From Erigeron canadensis (taxonomy: Eukaryota; Streptophyta; Magnoliopsida; Asterales; Asteraceae): a stretch of 64,000 nucleotides of DNA. Under the pieces are notes generated by a model that made no database searches, was not told the DNA's origin, and saw nothing but the letters and a program-made list of their open reading frames with translations. Positions 11,901 through 22,256 of this stretch are shown in pieces. Position 1 is the stretch's first letter, and every line of letters starts with the position of its first letter. The position numbers were made by a program, and so were the translations under genes. The stretch is taken from NCBI RefSeq assembly GCF_010389155.1, contig NC_057768.1, positions 42,511,633-42,575,632 on the forward strand. The letters are read 5' to 3'.

Positions 11901-13931
11901 TAAATAAATAAATAAATAAATAATATTACAAGTTTAAAAGCATAATACTCAGTAGATAATCAAAATATAATTATCTATAAATTTTAAAGGTAATTTAAGA
12001 ACCTAAGAATAATTATAAGGGATTATTTAATTAATTAATGAATAAATGGAATAAATAATTAATTAAATAATAATAAATCAAGGAAATTAATATAAATCAG
12101 AAAATATATTTTACAATCCAAAATACTACTGTACCAATATCAAATAGTAGTACAAAGCAAAGTGTGCAAAAGAAATCTCGCGAATCAAAGCCGAATTACC
12201 GAAATTCCAACAAGCGCGCAAAAACGCTTAACGCAAAAACTACTCTTACCATCAATTCCAAATTAAGCAAACATCTTGAACATCATAATACACTTTGATT
12301 CCATAATGAAGTAACAACCAAAGATAGGCAAGCTTACTAGCATAAATCTCATGATCTAGTTCACTAGCTCATGTAACACGCACTTACGTTGTGTATATTT
12401 GAATACCATGGTTTAGGCTTGCTTGGGGAACGACATCACTAGGCACACATCTCGTATTTGATCAGCCCCCATTACTCTCAAATCAAGTGAGTCATAGCCC
12501 CCTTTCAAACTCTTTTATGTGTTTTACTTTCGGGGTGAAAAGCATGATAAATGAAACTACTTTCTATATATGCAATGTTTCTTGAAAGAGAGTTGTTATA
12601 TGAAATGATTCTTGATATATGAGTATGAAATAAAATTGTTTCGTATGTTCATGAAAATAAAGGATTTATGTGATGAGCTTGAGTTCTGTCAAACCGCGGC
12701 GTTCGGTACACTACTATTTACTCCGAAAGTGGAGGCCTGTAGTTAGTTAGTTGCGCAACTAGGTTTCGTCCGCCCACCCAAAGCGTACCGTTGGAAGGTT
12801 GGTTGCCTTCGTGACAACCTCCACTTCTAGTCTGGCCCCCGGGTGTTCTAACTACCTTAAGATAATCGGGCGTCTCCATGGCACGACCCATTATCATCAT
12901 TGTTATTAATGTTACGGCACTTGATTGACAGCTTGTGCTATGAATTGAATTATTGAATTGTAATCGGACTTGAATAAAATGGTAGTAGTAGTGGCTCAAG
13001 TATATACTCATCTAAGATAATGGAATTAGACCTTTGTGGTCAAATGACAATGATTTATTTACATGGGTTAAAAGTGAGTTGAACAAACGATTATCAAAGG
13101 ATGAATTGGAAATGTTCATGGAAATTGGTGATTCCTAATTTATTTCGTGATGATGTGTATATATGCTTATTGTATTAGTTAAAAACCTATGAACTCACTC
13201 AAATCTCGTAGTTGACACTTTTTCTTCATGCTTTTCAGGTTTAGAGCAGTAGGTTTGCCTATGGACCGCTTTTGGACATTGTGTTTGCATGGTGAACGAA
13301 GACTTGTAATGCAAACAAGTTTATCTTTTATTTCGGATTTGGACTTATGTTATGATTTTTAATAATTTACTTTGAACTATGTAATCGTTTAATTTGGAAT
13401 GGTTTTAAGACTTTAATTAAGACGTTTTCCATTTAATCTTTTGTACCATGTCGTTCTGTGGCATCTCGTGTTTCCGCCGTAGTCGGGGTGTTACATATTG
13501 AAGACAGGAAATGCACATCTGGCTATGTCTGTTTGTATGGAAATGCTGCAATTTGCTGGAGTTCAAGGAAACAAGAAGTGGTCACACTATCTTCTACAGA
13601 GGCAGAATATGTGGCTGCCACAAATTGTGCATGCCATTACAAATGGCTAAAGGGGTTGATGGAGGATATGGGAAAAAGGTCTAAAGGTGCTATGGAGATC
13701 ATGTGTGACAACACATCAACCATAAAGCTCTCAGTGAATCCAGTTATGCACCGTCGAACCAAACACATAGATGTGCGCTATCATTTCTTGAGGGATATGG
13801 TAAATCAAGAAGAAGTGAAGCTGGTATTTAGCACTACCAAGGAGCAGCTTGCAGACATGATGACTAAGCCAATTAAAGAAGAAGATTTCATCAAGATCAG
13901 GAAAGCCTTAGGAGTCATAGAAGTAAACTGA
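5945..13931 (+). pseudogene. copia gag-pol polyprotein, broken
   Basis: Starts at ATG 5945. Gag runs to an arginine/glycine-rich tract and a CCHC zinc knuckle (CYKCHQKGHFQFEC, ~6698-6739). Protease motif DSACSNHMTG is near 6853, the integrase zinc region near 7246 and its C-terminal core around 7730, RT from ~8600 with an intact YVDD at 9043-9054, and RNase H from ~9520. In-frame stops occur at 7649-7651, 7694-7696, 8279-8281 and 8600-8602, with a 1-base loss near 8911. The last two-thirds of RNase H resume at 13496 after the nested insertion and end at 13931. It cannot give a full polyprotein; with intact LTR ends it could still be mobilised in trans. Confidence 0.95.
9560..13495 (+). mobile_element. 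Nested 3.9 kb LTR-type insertion, probable solo LTR
   Basis: Starts TGTAACAACC and ends GGGGTGTTACA, with 5-bp target duplication TATTG (9555-9559 and 13496-13500). Removing it joins the RNase H codons for ARDI and EDRK exactly. I see no repeated terminal segment inside, no primer-binding site and no coding domain, so it looks like one very long LTR left by recombination. Length and TGTAACA/TGTTACA ends recall LTRs of Ty3/gypsy Tat/Ogre-like elements; that lineage call is inference. It holds a 14-C run at 10193-10206 and pyrimidine-rich leader-like sequence at ~10250-10350. Confidence 0.8.
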
Positions 13932-13950
13932 AAGCAATCGTTGTTCAGTT

Positions 13951-13962
13951 TAGGGGAGGATT
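13951..13962 (+). other. Polypurine tract, copia element 1
   Basis: TAGGGGAGGATT directly before the 3' LTR, the plus-strand primer position. Confidence 0.85.
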
Positions 13963-14246
13963 TGTTGGGTTAAACCAGGCCCGACCCAAACCAGGTTTAT
14001 TAGTTTATTTTATTTTAAGTCAGCAAGAGTCAGTTTATTTGAGTCGGTCAATTGTTTGTTTGAGTCTTCCTTTTGAGTCGGTCATAGTGGTAGTCACGGG
14101 TTATGGTTATCAGGTAGTTTCCGATATTTAGGGTAATCATTGAGTAGTGGTGTTCGTGTCTTGTAAGGCTATTTAAGCCATCGTTTGTTATCAATGAAGT
14201 TATCAAATTTAGAGTCAGAATAATTAGGTATCGCTTGTTTACAACA
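13963..14246 (+). repeat. 3' LTR of copia element 1
   Basis: 284 bp, TG...CA, followed at once by the target duplicate GATAG. Confidence 0.97.
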
Positions 14247-14251
14247 GATAG

Positions 14252-14319
14252 AAATTGGTCAAACTGATAATTAAATCGATAACATAAGTCCAATATTTCT
14301 TTCAGAAAAATTAACGTAA
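14252..14319. repeat. Right-hand remainder of duplication copy A1
   Basis: Continues the A1 block after the copia insertion and matches 21717-21785 (AAATTGGTCAAACTGATAAT and on). After it the sequence enters a junction in which GCGGAGAGAAGATA (14341-14354), a copy of 5598-5611, leads into the direct repeat at 14352. Confidence 0.85.
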
Positions 14320-14351
14320 AATTAACTGATAATTTGTTTCGCGGAGAGAAG

Positions 14352-14528
14352 ATATATAAAATTAACTAACGCGAAAGGTTAGTGCCTATTCGGCATTAGA
14401 AGAAAGATTGATAAGTATCATAAACGGGTTTTGGAGTTAACGAGCAAGTGGTGAATGGGTAAAACTAACTTTGGTGTAGCAGGCTGAGTTGGATTTAGCT
14501 GATTTATCACGACTAAGTTTTACTTTTT
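14352..14528. repeat. ~175 bp direct repeat, right copy
   Basis: Matches 3360-3535 with few differences, then diverges in a T-rich run. Confidence 0.9.
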
Positions 14529-15290
14529 TTTTTTTTCTTTTACTTCTGGAGTAAATTTACTAAATCAAAGTACATATCATTATAATTTTTATAAAAAACT
14601 ATTCAACGTGCGTCAACACCATGTTAGTGATTGTTTAATTAACCAGCACAAAGAAAAATTTACAATATGTAACATCTTAGCCGTTGGAATTTGAGACTGA
14701 AGCTATGCAGTTAATTATTAAGTTATATATATACCTTGGTAAATAAATGTTTTCAGCCGAATATTTAATTTAAAACTGTGAATAATTGTAGTTTTTTTTT
14801 ACAAAGTTTCTCCCTTTATCAAATTTTTTAATTAGATTAATTTCTTATAAGTTTCCTTTTAATATATATATAAAATGATATTTGAACAGAACATGTTGTT
14901 TTACATAGGTTTTACTGCTTTTACATGTGTAGTTTATTTTCTTTCGGTATATAAAAAAGCGATTAACATTTGATCAACAATGATGCACTCTACTAAAGTA
15001 TATGATACCCTATAAACTTCACATAAATTATAAATGAGTAAATTACTCGATAATGGTCACTAATATGATGAAAGAACGCTTGAAAAAATGATTACAACCT
15101 CTCTAGTGTGTACTCTGTATAACTGACGTTCTCATCAATTATAAAGTACTCGTACTACTCTCCCCATAATGTCGTCTTAAAATGAACCTCTTTTAAGTGT
15201 ATTACTTTCCTATAACGCCAAGAAATCACGTTGGACTGACCGTCCTAAGAGAGAAACACGGCGAAAGGATCTTGAAGAGTGGATCATCAC
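14529..15290. other. Intergenic, no gene recognised
   Basis: AT-rich, no convincing gene or transposon end. Confidence 0.5.
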
Positions 15291-15291
15291 T

Positions 15292-15471
15292 TTATAAACG
15301 TGAAAAGTTTGAGCCGACAGGAAAATAAGCTACTGGAATTGGTGCTCTTTTTCTATTGATGTTCTTTGTTACTTGATCAACGTCGACCTTGCAAGCTTTA
15401 GCTTGATTTTCATCACATGTCACCTTGCTTGAACCCGTGAAACAACTAACAAAACTGAACACAAAACCCAT
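15292..15471 (-). CDS. VAYFP small peptide gene B (59 aa)
   Basis: A fifth family member. It encodes 59 residues ending APIPVAYFPVGSNFSRL, with N-terminal block VSCFTGSSKV (residues 8-17). It starts MGFVFS instead of the MA of its relatives; glycine at position 2 with serine at 6 fits an N-myristoylation signal, so this copy may be lipid-anchored (inference). The middle is shorter and has two extra cysteines (residues 19 and 27). A TATA-like element lies at 15601-15607 on the minus strand, 130 bp upstream, as in the other copies. No W-box core was seen nearby. It is the most diverged copy along with D. Stop TAA at 15292-15294. Confidence 0.7.
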   Translation of the reverse strand: MGFVFSFVSCFTGSSKVTCDENQAKACKVDVDQVTKNINRKRAPIPVAYFPVGSNFSRL

Positions 15472-15600
15472 TTTAATCCTAAACCAAGGAGCAAGTAATT
15501 AATTTCTTGTAAATGTTTCGAGCTTTTTAATTGACTGTTGGGGTGAGGAAACTACTTATCAAAATGTTGTGTATGAACCAAAATATCCATATTTACTCGT

Positions 15601-15607
15601 ATTTATA
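15601..15607 (-). promoter_or_regulatory. TATA box of peptide gene B
   Basis: Minus-strand TATAAAT 130 bp before the ATG, matching the spacing in the other family members. Confidence 0.5.
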
Positions 15608-15729
15608 CGCATACTTTCCGATTTTTTTTTGGAACTTTCTTGACTATTTCGTGGCGTGGAGAGGAAGGCCAGATGTTGAAAATGGTCCACATAATAGAAC
15701 GTGTCTTTTTGGAAATGTTTTGACAAGTT

Positions 15730-17600
15730 AAAGCACGTACGTACACAACCAACTTGGACTCAAGTTTGGAACTCGCAACTTCTAAAAATCTTGGCCACCA
15801 AGGAAAACGACCCGCCTGTATCAAATGAATATTTTCGCTTTACGTGGACCTTTCTTTTCTTTCTTTTTAAAATGTTGATGCAATTTTATCGTATATATAT
15901 ATAAATATTAATATTAATTTGATTAATATAATTAAATTATACGGTCTTAGCATGTAAAACGATGATAAACTGAATGAACTGTTGAATACGTACATTATCC
16001 ACTAATGAAGTACTTAATTTGTATTATTGTTTGAGCTCGAATATACATGAATTATTAAAGGTTGAAAGAAAAGTTATTCCTTCAATTCTAACATCAACAA
16101 AGACAACAATAGTTCATCCTGTTAAATATAAATAAATTAAGCATTAGATGGATCATCATTGTGGCATGAAAGAATTTAAGTTTCCAAGTAGTGTTTGGTG
16201 TGAACTAAATATGGATCGGTGTGGTGGGTCAACGTATTGTTAACGTAGCGTAAAGAAACTGAGAAAACTACGAAGTGTTGCGTGAGAGGCACTAATAGTA
16301 TCATGTTTGGATTGACGATGAGGTTTGGGTTGAACATTGATGGGTTCAAATACCTCGACCCAAACCAACCCTTTTAATAATCATGTCGAAAAAACTTAAT
16401 AAATACTCGATCCGGGTTGTTTAGTTGCCGACCGGTTGAATATATATAAGACTACGTACATAAATAGTTACAAATTAAATTTTGGAATACATGCATAAAC
16501 ACTTGAATTTTTAATAAAAACTCCGTGTGCCATTTGGGCATCTACTATATATCTTTTCAATGACCAGTCTCATGCGATGTTTACCCGTCTTTGGGTGATG
16601 AAGTGAGCCGATCGAGATTCAAACTTAATTATGACTTATTTCTACAAAAGTACTCCATAGTGATCCAGCAAAGCTTTTACGACGGGGGACTGATGCCATT
16701 CGATAAAAAATGAAACTATATATATATATATATATATCATATAATTCATATATGTTTTCTCCATTATTAATAGGTTGATGGTTTGTAAGACACGTTATGA
16801 AAGTCTAATTCAGACTCAACCTATATATTATGCTAAATATATAAAATTTATTTATTTATTTTTTAGTGCTTTTTAGTGAGAACATTATGTCCTCACAAAG
16901 TTTGTTTGTCACAAAAGCAATTATCCTTGTAATGATATCACACGGTTTGTATTGCCACCTTGATATTCTAGTAGAGTAGTAGTAGCATCTATCGTTGAAA
17001 GTCTTTGTTTCTTACCTTAAATTATTTTATACGAAGTTCGGAAAGTATAAAATATTATTACGGGTCAAACAAAAATCAATCTTATGGACAATAGATAAGG
17101 TAAGTCGCCGGCCGGATACTATTGATTGTAGTATAAAGTATGTATACAATTAATATTGACAGTTTCAATTGAAACTACCAGGTGTACGTGCATTAATACA
17201 AAATTTTGTTTAAAGGGCCTTGTATTATAGTATGTGCAAAATCAACCACATATATAGTTAACGAAACCATCCAAAAATACATACACACACTAGAAAATGT
17301 TAAACAGGCTACCAAATAAATTCTGAACCTTCACGGCAATGTATGATTTATATGACTCAATAGACATTAGACAATAATAGTAAAAATTAAGTTAATCCAA
17401 ATAGATTTTGTTTATCGGCTACAAAAGACAAGTTTTATTAAAACTTTATAACATTATAAATAATTTAACACATGAATAAATGACAAAAGTACATCCAAAA
17501 ATATTTGCCTAGTATACTTCTAGTTCACAAAGTACGTAATGTACTCAAAGAATCTCAAGAACATTTTTGCAACTCCACATTGGTGGGATATCAAGCCATT
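15730..17600. other. Intergenic, with an AT microsatellite
   Basis: No gene recognised. A (TA)n run lies near 16712-16738. The rest is AT-rich with no clear transposon termini. Confidence 0.5.
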
Positions 17601-17604
17601 TTAT

Positions 17605-17796
17605 TCACAATCGTGAAAAGTTTGAGCCGATGGGGAAGTATGCAATGGGAATTGGTGCGCTTTTTTTGTTCTTGCCGTTCGTTTCAAGATTATCACCATC
17701 GGCCTTATGAGCTTTTCTCGACACATCAAGATTATCATCGATTACCTTGTTTGATGAACCCGAGAAACAACTGAAGAAACTCGATACAATAGCCAT
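17605..17796 (-). CDS. VAYFP small peptide gene C (63 aa)
   Basis: 63 residues, close to copies A1 and A2: N-terminal SSFFSCFSGSSNKV, then a variable lysine/asparagine-rich middle (about residues 28-47), then SAPIPIAYFPIGSNFSRL. A start 13 codons upstream (17835) is in frame, but 17796 aligns with the relatives. TATA element at 17949-17955 and W-box core TTGACC at 18031-18036 on the minus strand. The upstream region shares a pyrimidine-rich CCTCCTTCCCAAGCC segment with A1 and A2 (minus-strand sense). Divergence is concentrated in the middle while both ends are kept, as expected for a functional family. Role unknown. Confidence 0.72.
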   Translation of the reverse strand: MAIVSSFFSCFSGSSNKVIDDNLDVSRKAHKADGDNLETNGKNKKSAPIPIAYFPIGSNFSRL

Positions 17797-17948
17797 TTTA
17801 ATTGAGTAAAAGTGAATAACAAAGAAGCTAATCAAAGTTTTCTTGTGATATTGTTTTAATTTATAGATTTTGGACTCCTGGCCTGGTAATGGGTGTGTTT
17901 GAAATTAAATGTGCTTTTATGATAAAACATTAACCAAATCCTAGTCAT

Positions 17949-17955
17949 ATTTATA
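17949..17955 (-). promoter_or_regulatory. TATA box of peptide gene C
   Basis: Minus-strand TATAAAT, 153 bp before the ATG, in the same context as in A1, A2 and D. Confidence 0.5.
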
Positions 17956-18312
17956 AACAGATAATCTGACTTTAACTTTCTTGGAAATTTCTTATATTTT
18001 CTTTGGCTTGGGAAGGAGGGTTTTGAAATTGGTCAAAATAGATAACTCAGGAATTAGCCATCAGGGGATAAAATTGGTCTTAAATCCCATTTGGACGTAC
18101 GTTGACACTCATATATAGCTAGTCCTAAATTATATTTTGAAATCTGCTCAAAGAAGCAAAACGCGTACGTTCGTGAACCATTAGATTTCATATATCGTGG
18201 CACTTTTCCATTAGTAAAGATAAAGATATACACATCATATGATTATTTCATATTCTTAGTGTTAACTTTTTCTTTTCTTGAACAATTTAAAGAGTATTTG
18301 TGTTCATACTTA

Positions 18313-18487
18313 TCAAGTTTGGTGAATTTACACTGCACATAACTTTTTAAAAACTGTTTGGGGAAGTTTCACTATGCAAATTATTATGTTCGTTAAAACA
18401 GCTCTAGTTAAAACTTTATTACCTTTCTCTTAAATATCAGTAAATCAAATCATTCTTTCATATTGGTGTAAATTCACCAAACTTGAC
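18313..18487. repeat. Perfect 21-bp inverted repeat around a 133-bp spacer
   Basis: TCAAGTTTGGTGAATTTACAC (18313-18333) is reverse-complemented exactly at 18467-18487. No target duplication was identified, so whether it is a MITE or a local fold-back is open. Confidence 0.8.
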
Positions 18488-19690
18488 TTCTGAACTACCA
18501 TTTCCATTTTCACTGTATGACTTCTGAAATACCATATTGGTGTAAAAACTAAAAAAATTCTCTATAACTAAGTCATCATATTTGGTGTCAAAATTTTTTG
18601 TTAGTTTACAGCAATTTTGGTACAACATCAAACATTATATCAAATTTTAATACTCCGTATCATTATATTTCAACCATTTTATAAAATATTTTGTTTTTAT
18701 TTTGTACCTTGGCTATCTTTCAGAGAAAAGTACAAAACACATATATCTTAATGAGTTAAGCTATTCATCAAACCTAACCGAAGGTTAGTTGCTCTGACTA
18801 GTTTTTTAGTGCAAAAAAGGACCAACGACGACCCTATCCTAAAGGAGAAGAAGGAGTAGGAGCAGAGGGGATAATCTTTTTTGATTCCAGCTGAGAAGAC
18901 TAGTAAAATGAAGGATCAAGAATGTTATATATTTCAGGAGCTACTAAAATACTATTTCGGATGAATGGGGAATTAAGTCACTTTTTGATCAGCAGAATAA
19001 GGCCTACCAGCTTTCTCTTTTCTTTTCCGGTCTAGTTTTTTTGTTTGCTTTCCTATATGCATTGGTGTATCAATCATAGTATATGACTGTCTTTTATACT
19101 ATAAAAATAAAAAAAATATTAATAAAACTTGCATAAATACCTTTTGAATTTACTTAAAAAACTACAAACATCATATTTAGTACTTTTATAATTAATCAAG
19201 GAACATATGATCTTTCGGATAGAAGTATAGAACATGTAATTTTGAACAATTTGAACAATGATACTTCTTGTTCTAGGGTGAAGCGTGCATCTCGATTCAA
19301 GTGTGGTATTAAAAAAAACTCAGTAGGGGGCAAAATAAATTTTTTTATGTAAAATAATTTGAATCGGCAAAATTAAAAATCCATAAAAAGAATGCCAAAA
19401 AACCATGACAATTTAAATTTCGGGTCCCTCTTCCCCCCTATTGGTACCGCTCCTATCTTGATTGAAAATGCTTCCAATATTAATCGTTAACACAAACATT
19501 TTCAGTTTTTGATTCATGAAGATACAAAATGGTATATATCCATCACTTTCTATATATCTTGAGTATCTTCCACAAGGATTAAAAGTGTTCAAAAGCCAAT
19601 AAGAAAACTTTAAGAATTCTGATTAGGGGTCTCACATTTTTATCTTTATATATATAGGTATGTTTGAACAAAAACTTCGAGATAAAGATG
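18488..19690. other. Intergenic, no gene recognised
   Basis: AT-rich sequence, nothing assignable. Confidence 0.5.
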
Positions 19691-20238
19691 GAGCTAGAAT
19701 TTGAATCTTTTATTTCAATTCTTCTTAGACAAGTTTTTTTATTTTAATTTTTTTTTATGGATTTGAGAATTTTTTGGACTTAGAGTTCTTTTTAATATTT
19801 CAAAGCATATCTAAAAAGAATTATTAAGCTCATAAAAGCCCCCAAAAGCTTTTACTGAAAGTTATTTTCAGGAGCTTACACACCATATTTAAAGAGAACT
19901 ACTTGTCATATTAAACAATGACATAAACTTATATCACACGAAAGAAAGCGGGCGAATCGAACTGGCAAGTTATTTTTGTATTATTGAAACTTAAAAAAAA
20001 AAACTATGGTAAAGAATTAATGAAAATGATACATTCTTATACTCCGATCCTAGTTTACATAGTACTAAAAGAATTTTAAGAACTATGGGATGAATACACG
20101 AATCCAGCAGCAAATTATTACTGAATTCTTTCGTAATCTTGCAACTCGATCCGATTCGTTAATAGTAATCGATCCATTGAGAGTACATACAATAATAGTT
20201 TATTGACTTGACGTGATATTCAAAGGAGCCGTTTGTAT

Positions 20239-20433
20239 TTACAAGCGTGAAAAGTTTGAGCCGATAGGGAAGTAAGCAACGGGAATTGGTGCACTTTTGT
20301 TTCCACTCTTGCCTTTTGCTTCCTGACTACCATCGACCTTATGAGCTTTACTCGACACATCAATATTATCATCGATTACCTTGTTTGACGAACCCGAGAA
20401 ACAACTGAAAAAACTTGATACGATAATAGCCAT
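20239..20433 (-). CDS. VAYFP small peptide gene A2 (64 aa)
   Basis: 64 residues, same as A1 except isoleucine for phenylalanine at residue 3 and aspartate for asparagine at residue 21. The frame is intact with the same N-terminal cysteine block and C-terminal APIPVAYFPIGSNFSRL. TATA at 20573-20579 and W-box core at 20649-20654, both at the A1 spacing. It lies in the uninterrupted duplicate, so unlike A1 its downstream-of-promoter DNA lacks a retrotransposon. In copy A1 the copia element starts about 1.07 kb beyond the W-box, on the promoter side. Confidence 0.75.
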   Translation of the reverse strand: MAIIVSSFFSCFSGSSNKVIDDNIDVSSKAHKVDGSQEAKGKSGNKSAPIPVAYFPIGSNFSRL

Positions 20434-20572
20434 CTTAATTAACAAAGAAACTGAAATCTTCTTGTAATGTTAATTTATAGATATTTGAGTGATTTTAGTT
20501 AGGTGTAGTAGGAGTGTTTTGTAATGCGTTTTAATTAATTTATGATTAAACATACAACCAAATCCATGTCAT

Positions 20573-20579
20573 ATTTATA
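20573..20579 (-). promoter_or_regulatory. TATA box of peptide gene A2
   Basis: Minus-strand TATAAAT, 140 bp before the ATG, identical in setting to A1. Confidence 0.55.
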
Positions 20580-21785
20580 ACCAGATTGACTTTATCTTTC
20601 TTGGAAATTTCTTATATTTTCTTGGCTTGGGAAGGAGGTTTTGAAATGAGTCAAAATAGATAACTCACGCATTTCTTGTGAGTCAAATATATGAACGGGT
20701 TATTTAAGCAAAAAGCCAAATGCCATCGAACGTAATTGGTCCTTATGGTCTTGAATATCCCCATATATATATGTCAACATTTATAGTACTTGTTGAATAT
20801 TTAGAGAAACTTTCTTATAGAAAAAACATTGTCGAACCGGCCTCAAATTAGTATTGGGGCTAATTTTTAGTGGTATTGGGGCTAGGATTCCCCTCATTTA
20901 TTTTTTTTAAACTGTTAAAACAATAATTAAAAAACTAATAAAATAAAATTGGTAAAATTATATATCGTGGTCCTCATGATTTTGAATGAGTAAAAATCTA
21001 CACTTGGTAGTTGTTGGTGAAAGCCGATAACTTATAGCTGTAGCAGAAAGCTGATAGATTAAATCTTTTAAAATATATAAAGTGTTTAGCAGTTTAGCTA
21101 AAACTTTTAATAAATTGAGTAAAATGATAAAAATAGACATAGATTAAATATACTTAACACATATAAAAAAAACTCTAACTTTTATAAAAGAGTTAATAAT
21201 TGTGTCATTTTAATTTATTTATTTTACTAATTTACCTTTTTTAATTGTATATAGATTCAATTTCCTTATTAAACTTAAAATTAAACCCCTAACTTTTACA
21301 AAAGTGTTTATAACCTTATATGGATTTATCGTTTTCTCATTAATAAATTGTCTTTTTATCATTCTCAATTCTTCAACTCATATGAGTTATATTACTTATA
21401 ATAATAGGTTATCAACATAAAACTTCAAAAATATGATCCGAAATCACAAGGTTATTTGCCGTCATTCACTATGCTTACAGGTTCCGATTTTCATGTGATT
21501 TAAAAAATCTAAGGTAAATCCAAAACTCTAACTAAACATATATTATAATTATCATTATTGTTTATTATAATTTAGCTTCAATAACCATAGTTTATTTCAT
21601 ACTCACAAATTATGTATGAGACATATTCGAATTTGTTTATGATAAAATCTATATAGCCACCGTACATCATACGAGTATTAGGACTAGTATATATAATTAA
21701 GTGCGGAGAGAAGATAGAAATTGGTCAAACTGATAATTAAATTGATAACATAAGTCCAATATATCTTTCAGAAAAATTAACGTAA

Positions 21786-22256
21786 TAGTCTTATCTATTT
21801 TAATAAATAGTAAATAGTAGTATATTTTTGCTTTTTTCTAACACATGATATTCCAATACAAACAAATCCCTTACCTTCAAATGGTGAGGTCCTACAACGA
21901 ATAATCGATTGTCTAAACCGAATCCCCCTAATACGAGCCGAGCAACTGTGCCAAATGAAAAACCCCACTAGCTCTCTCTAACAACTAATGATTAAACCCT
22001 AAAACCTGAGTGTGTCTCACCATTTGAACCATAGATTATTGACGAACTAATTTATAGTTTTGTATAAATGTGAGAACTCTCTATATATGTGACATTTCAA
22101 TCAACTATACTAAATTTTCAATCCTCGTGCAACAATCCGATCAATGGATATTATTTAAGTGTTTGTTGTACGAATGATTCAAGATATCTAATGATTAATT
22201 TTAGAGTTACCAAATTTAAATCAACGTATATGACATGATATATATATATATATAGA
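21786..22256. other. Intergenic with a (TA)n run
   Basis: No gene seen. It ends in (TA)n followed by (GA)n at about 22238-22264, the left target of the next element. Confidence 0.5.

Larger units (their letters stand above)
5613..14246 (+). mobile_element. Ty1/copia LTR retrotransposon, nested and defective
   Basis: Two 284-bp LTRs (5613-5896 and 13963-14246) beginning TGTTGGG and ending TACAACA are flanked by a 5-bp target duplication GATAG (5608-5612 and 14247-14251). A primer-binding site TGGTATCAGAGAC (5899-5911, initiator Met-tRNA type) follows the 5' LTR and a polypurine tract (about 13951-13962) precedes the 3' LTR. Gag, protease, integrase, RT and RNase H occur in copia order. The element inserted in duplicated block A1 and later received a 3,936-bp insertion within RNase H. 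The LTRs differ at 3 of 284 positions. Confidence 0.97.
19698..21785. repeat. Segmental duplication copy A2 (uninterrupted)
   Basis: Collinear with 3558-5612 plus 14252-14319. It contains peptide gene A2 and preserves the empty copia target site near 21714 (GAGAGAAGATAGAAATTGG), showing what the locus looked like before the retrotransposon. Confidence 0.93.

Noticed and set aside
12718..13011. 97-codon minus-strand frame in the nested LTR
   Set aside because: Antisense in LTR DNA, no motif; a chance frame in a slightly GC-richer patch.
13458..13931. Apparent stand-alone 157-codon gene
   Set aside because: It is the second part of the copia RNase H; the first 13 codons are solo-LTR sequence.
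14048..14293. Minus-strand frames across both copia LTRs (also 5698-5961)
   Set aside because: Antisense of the LTR; present twice only because LTRs are repeated.
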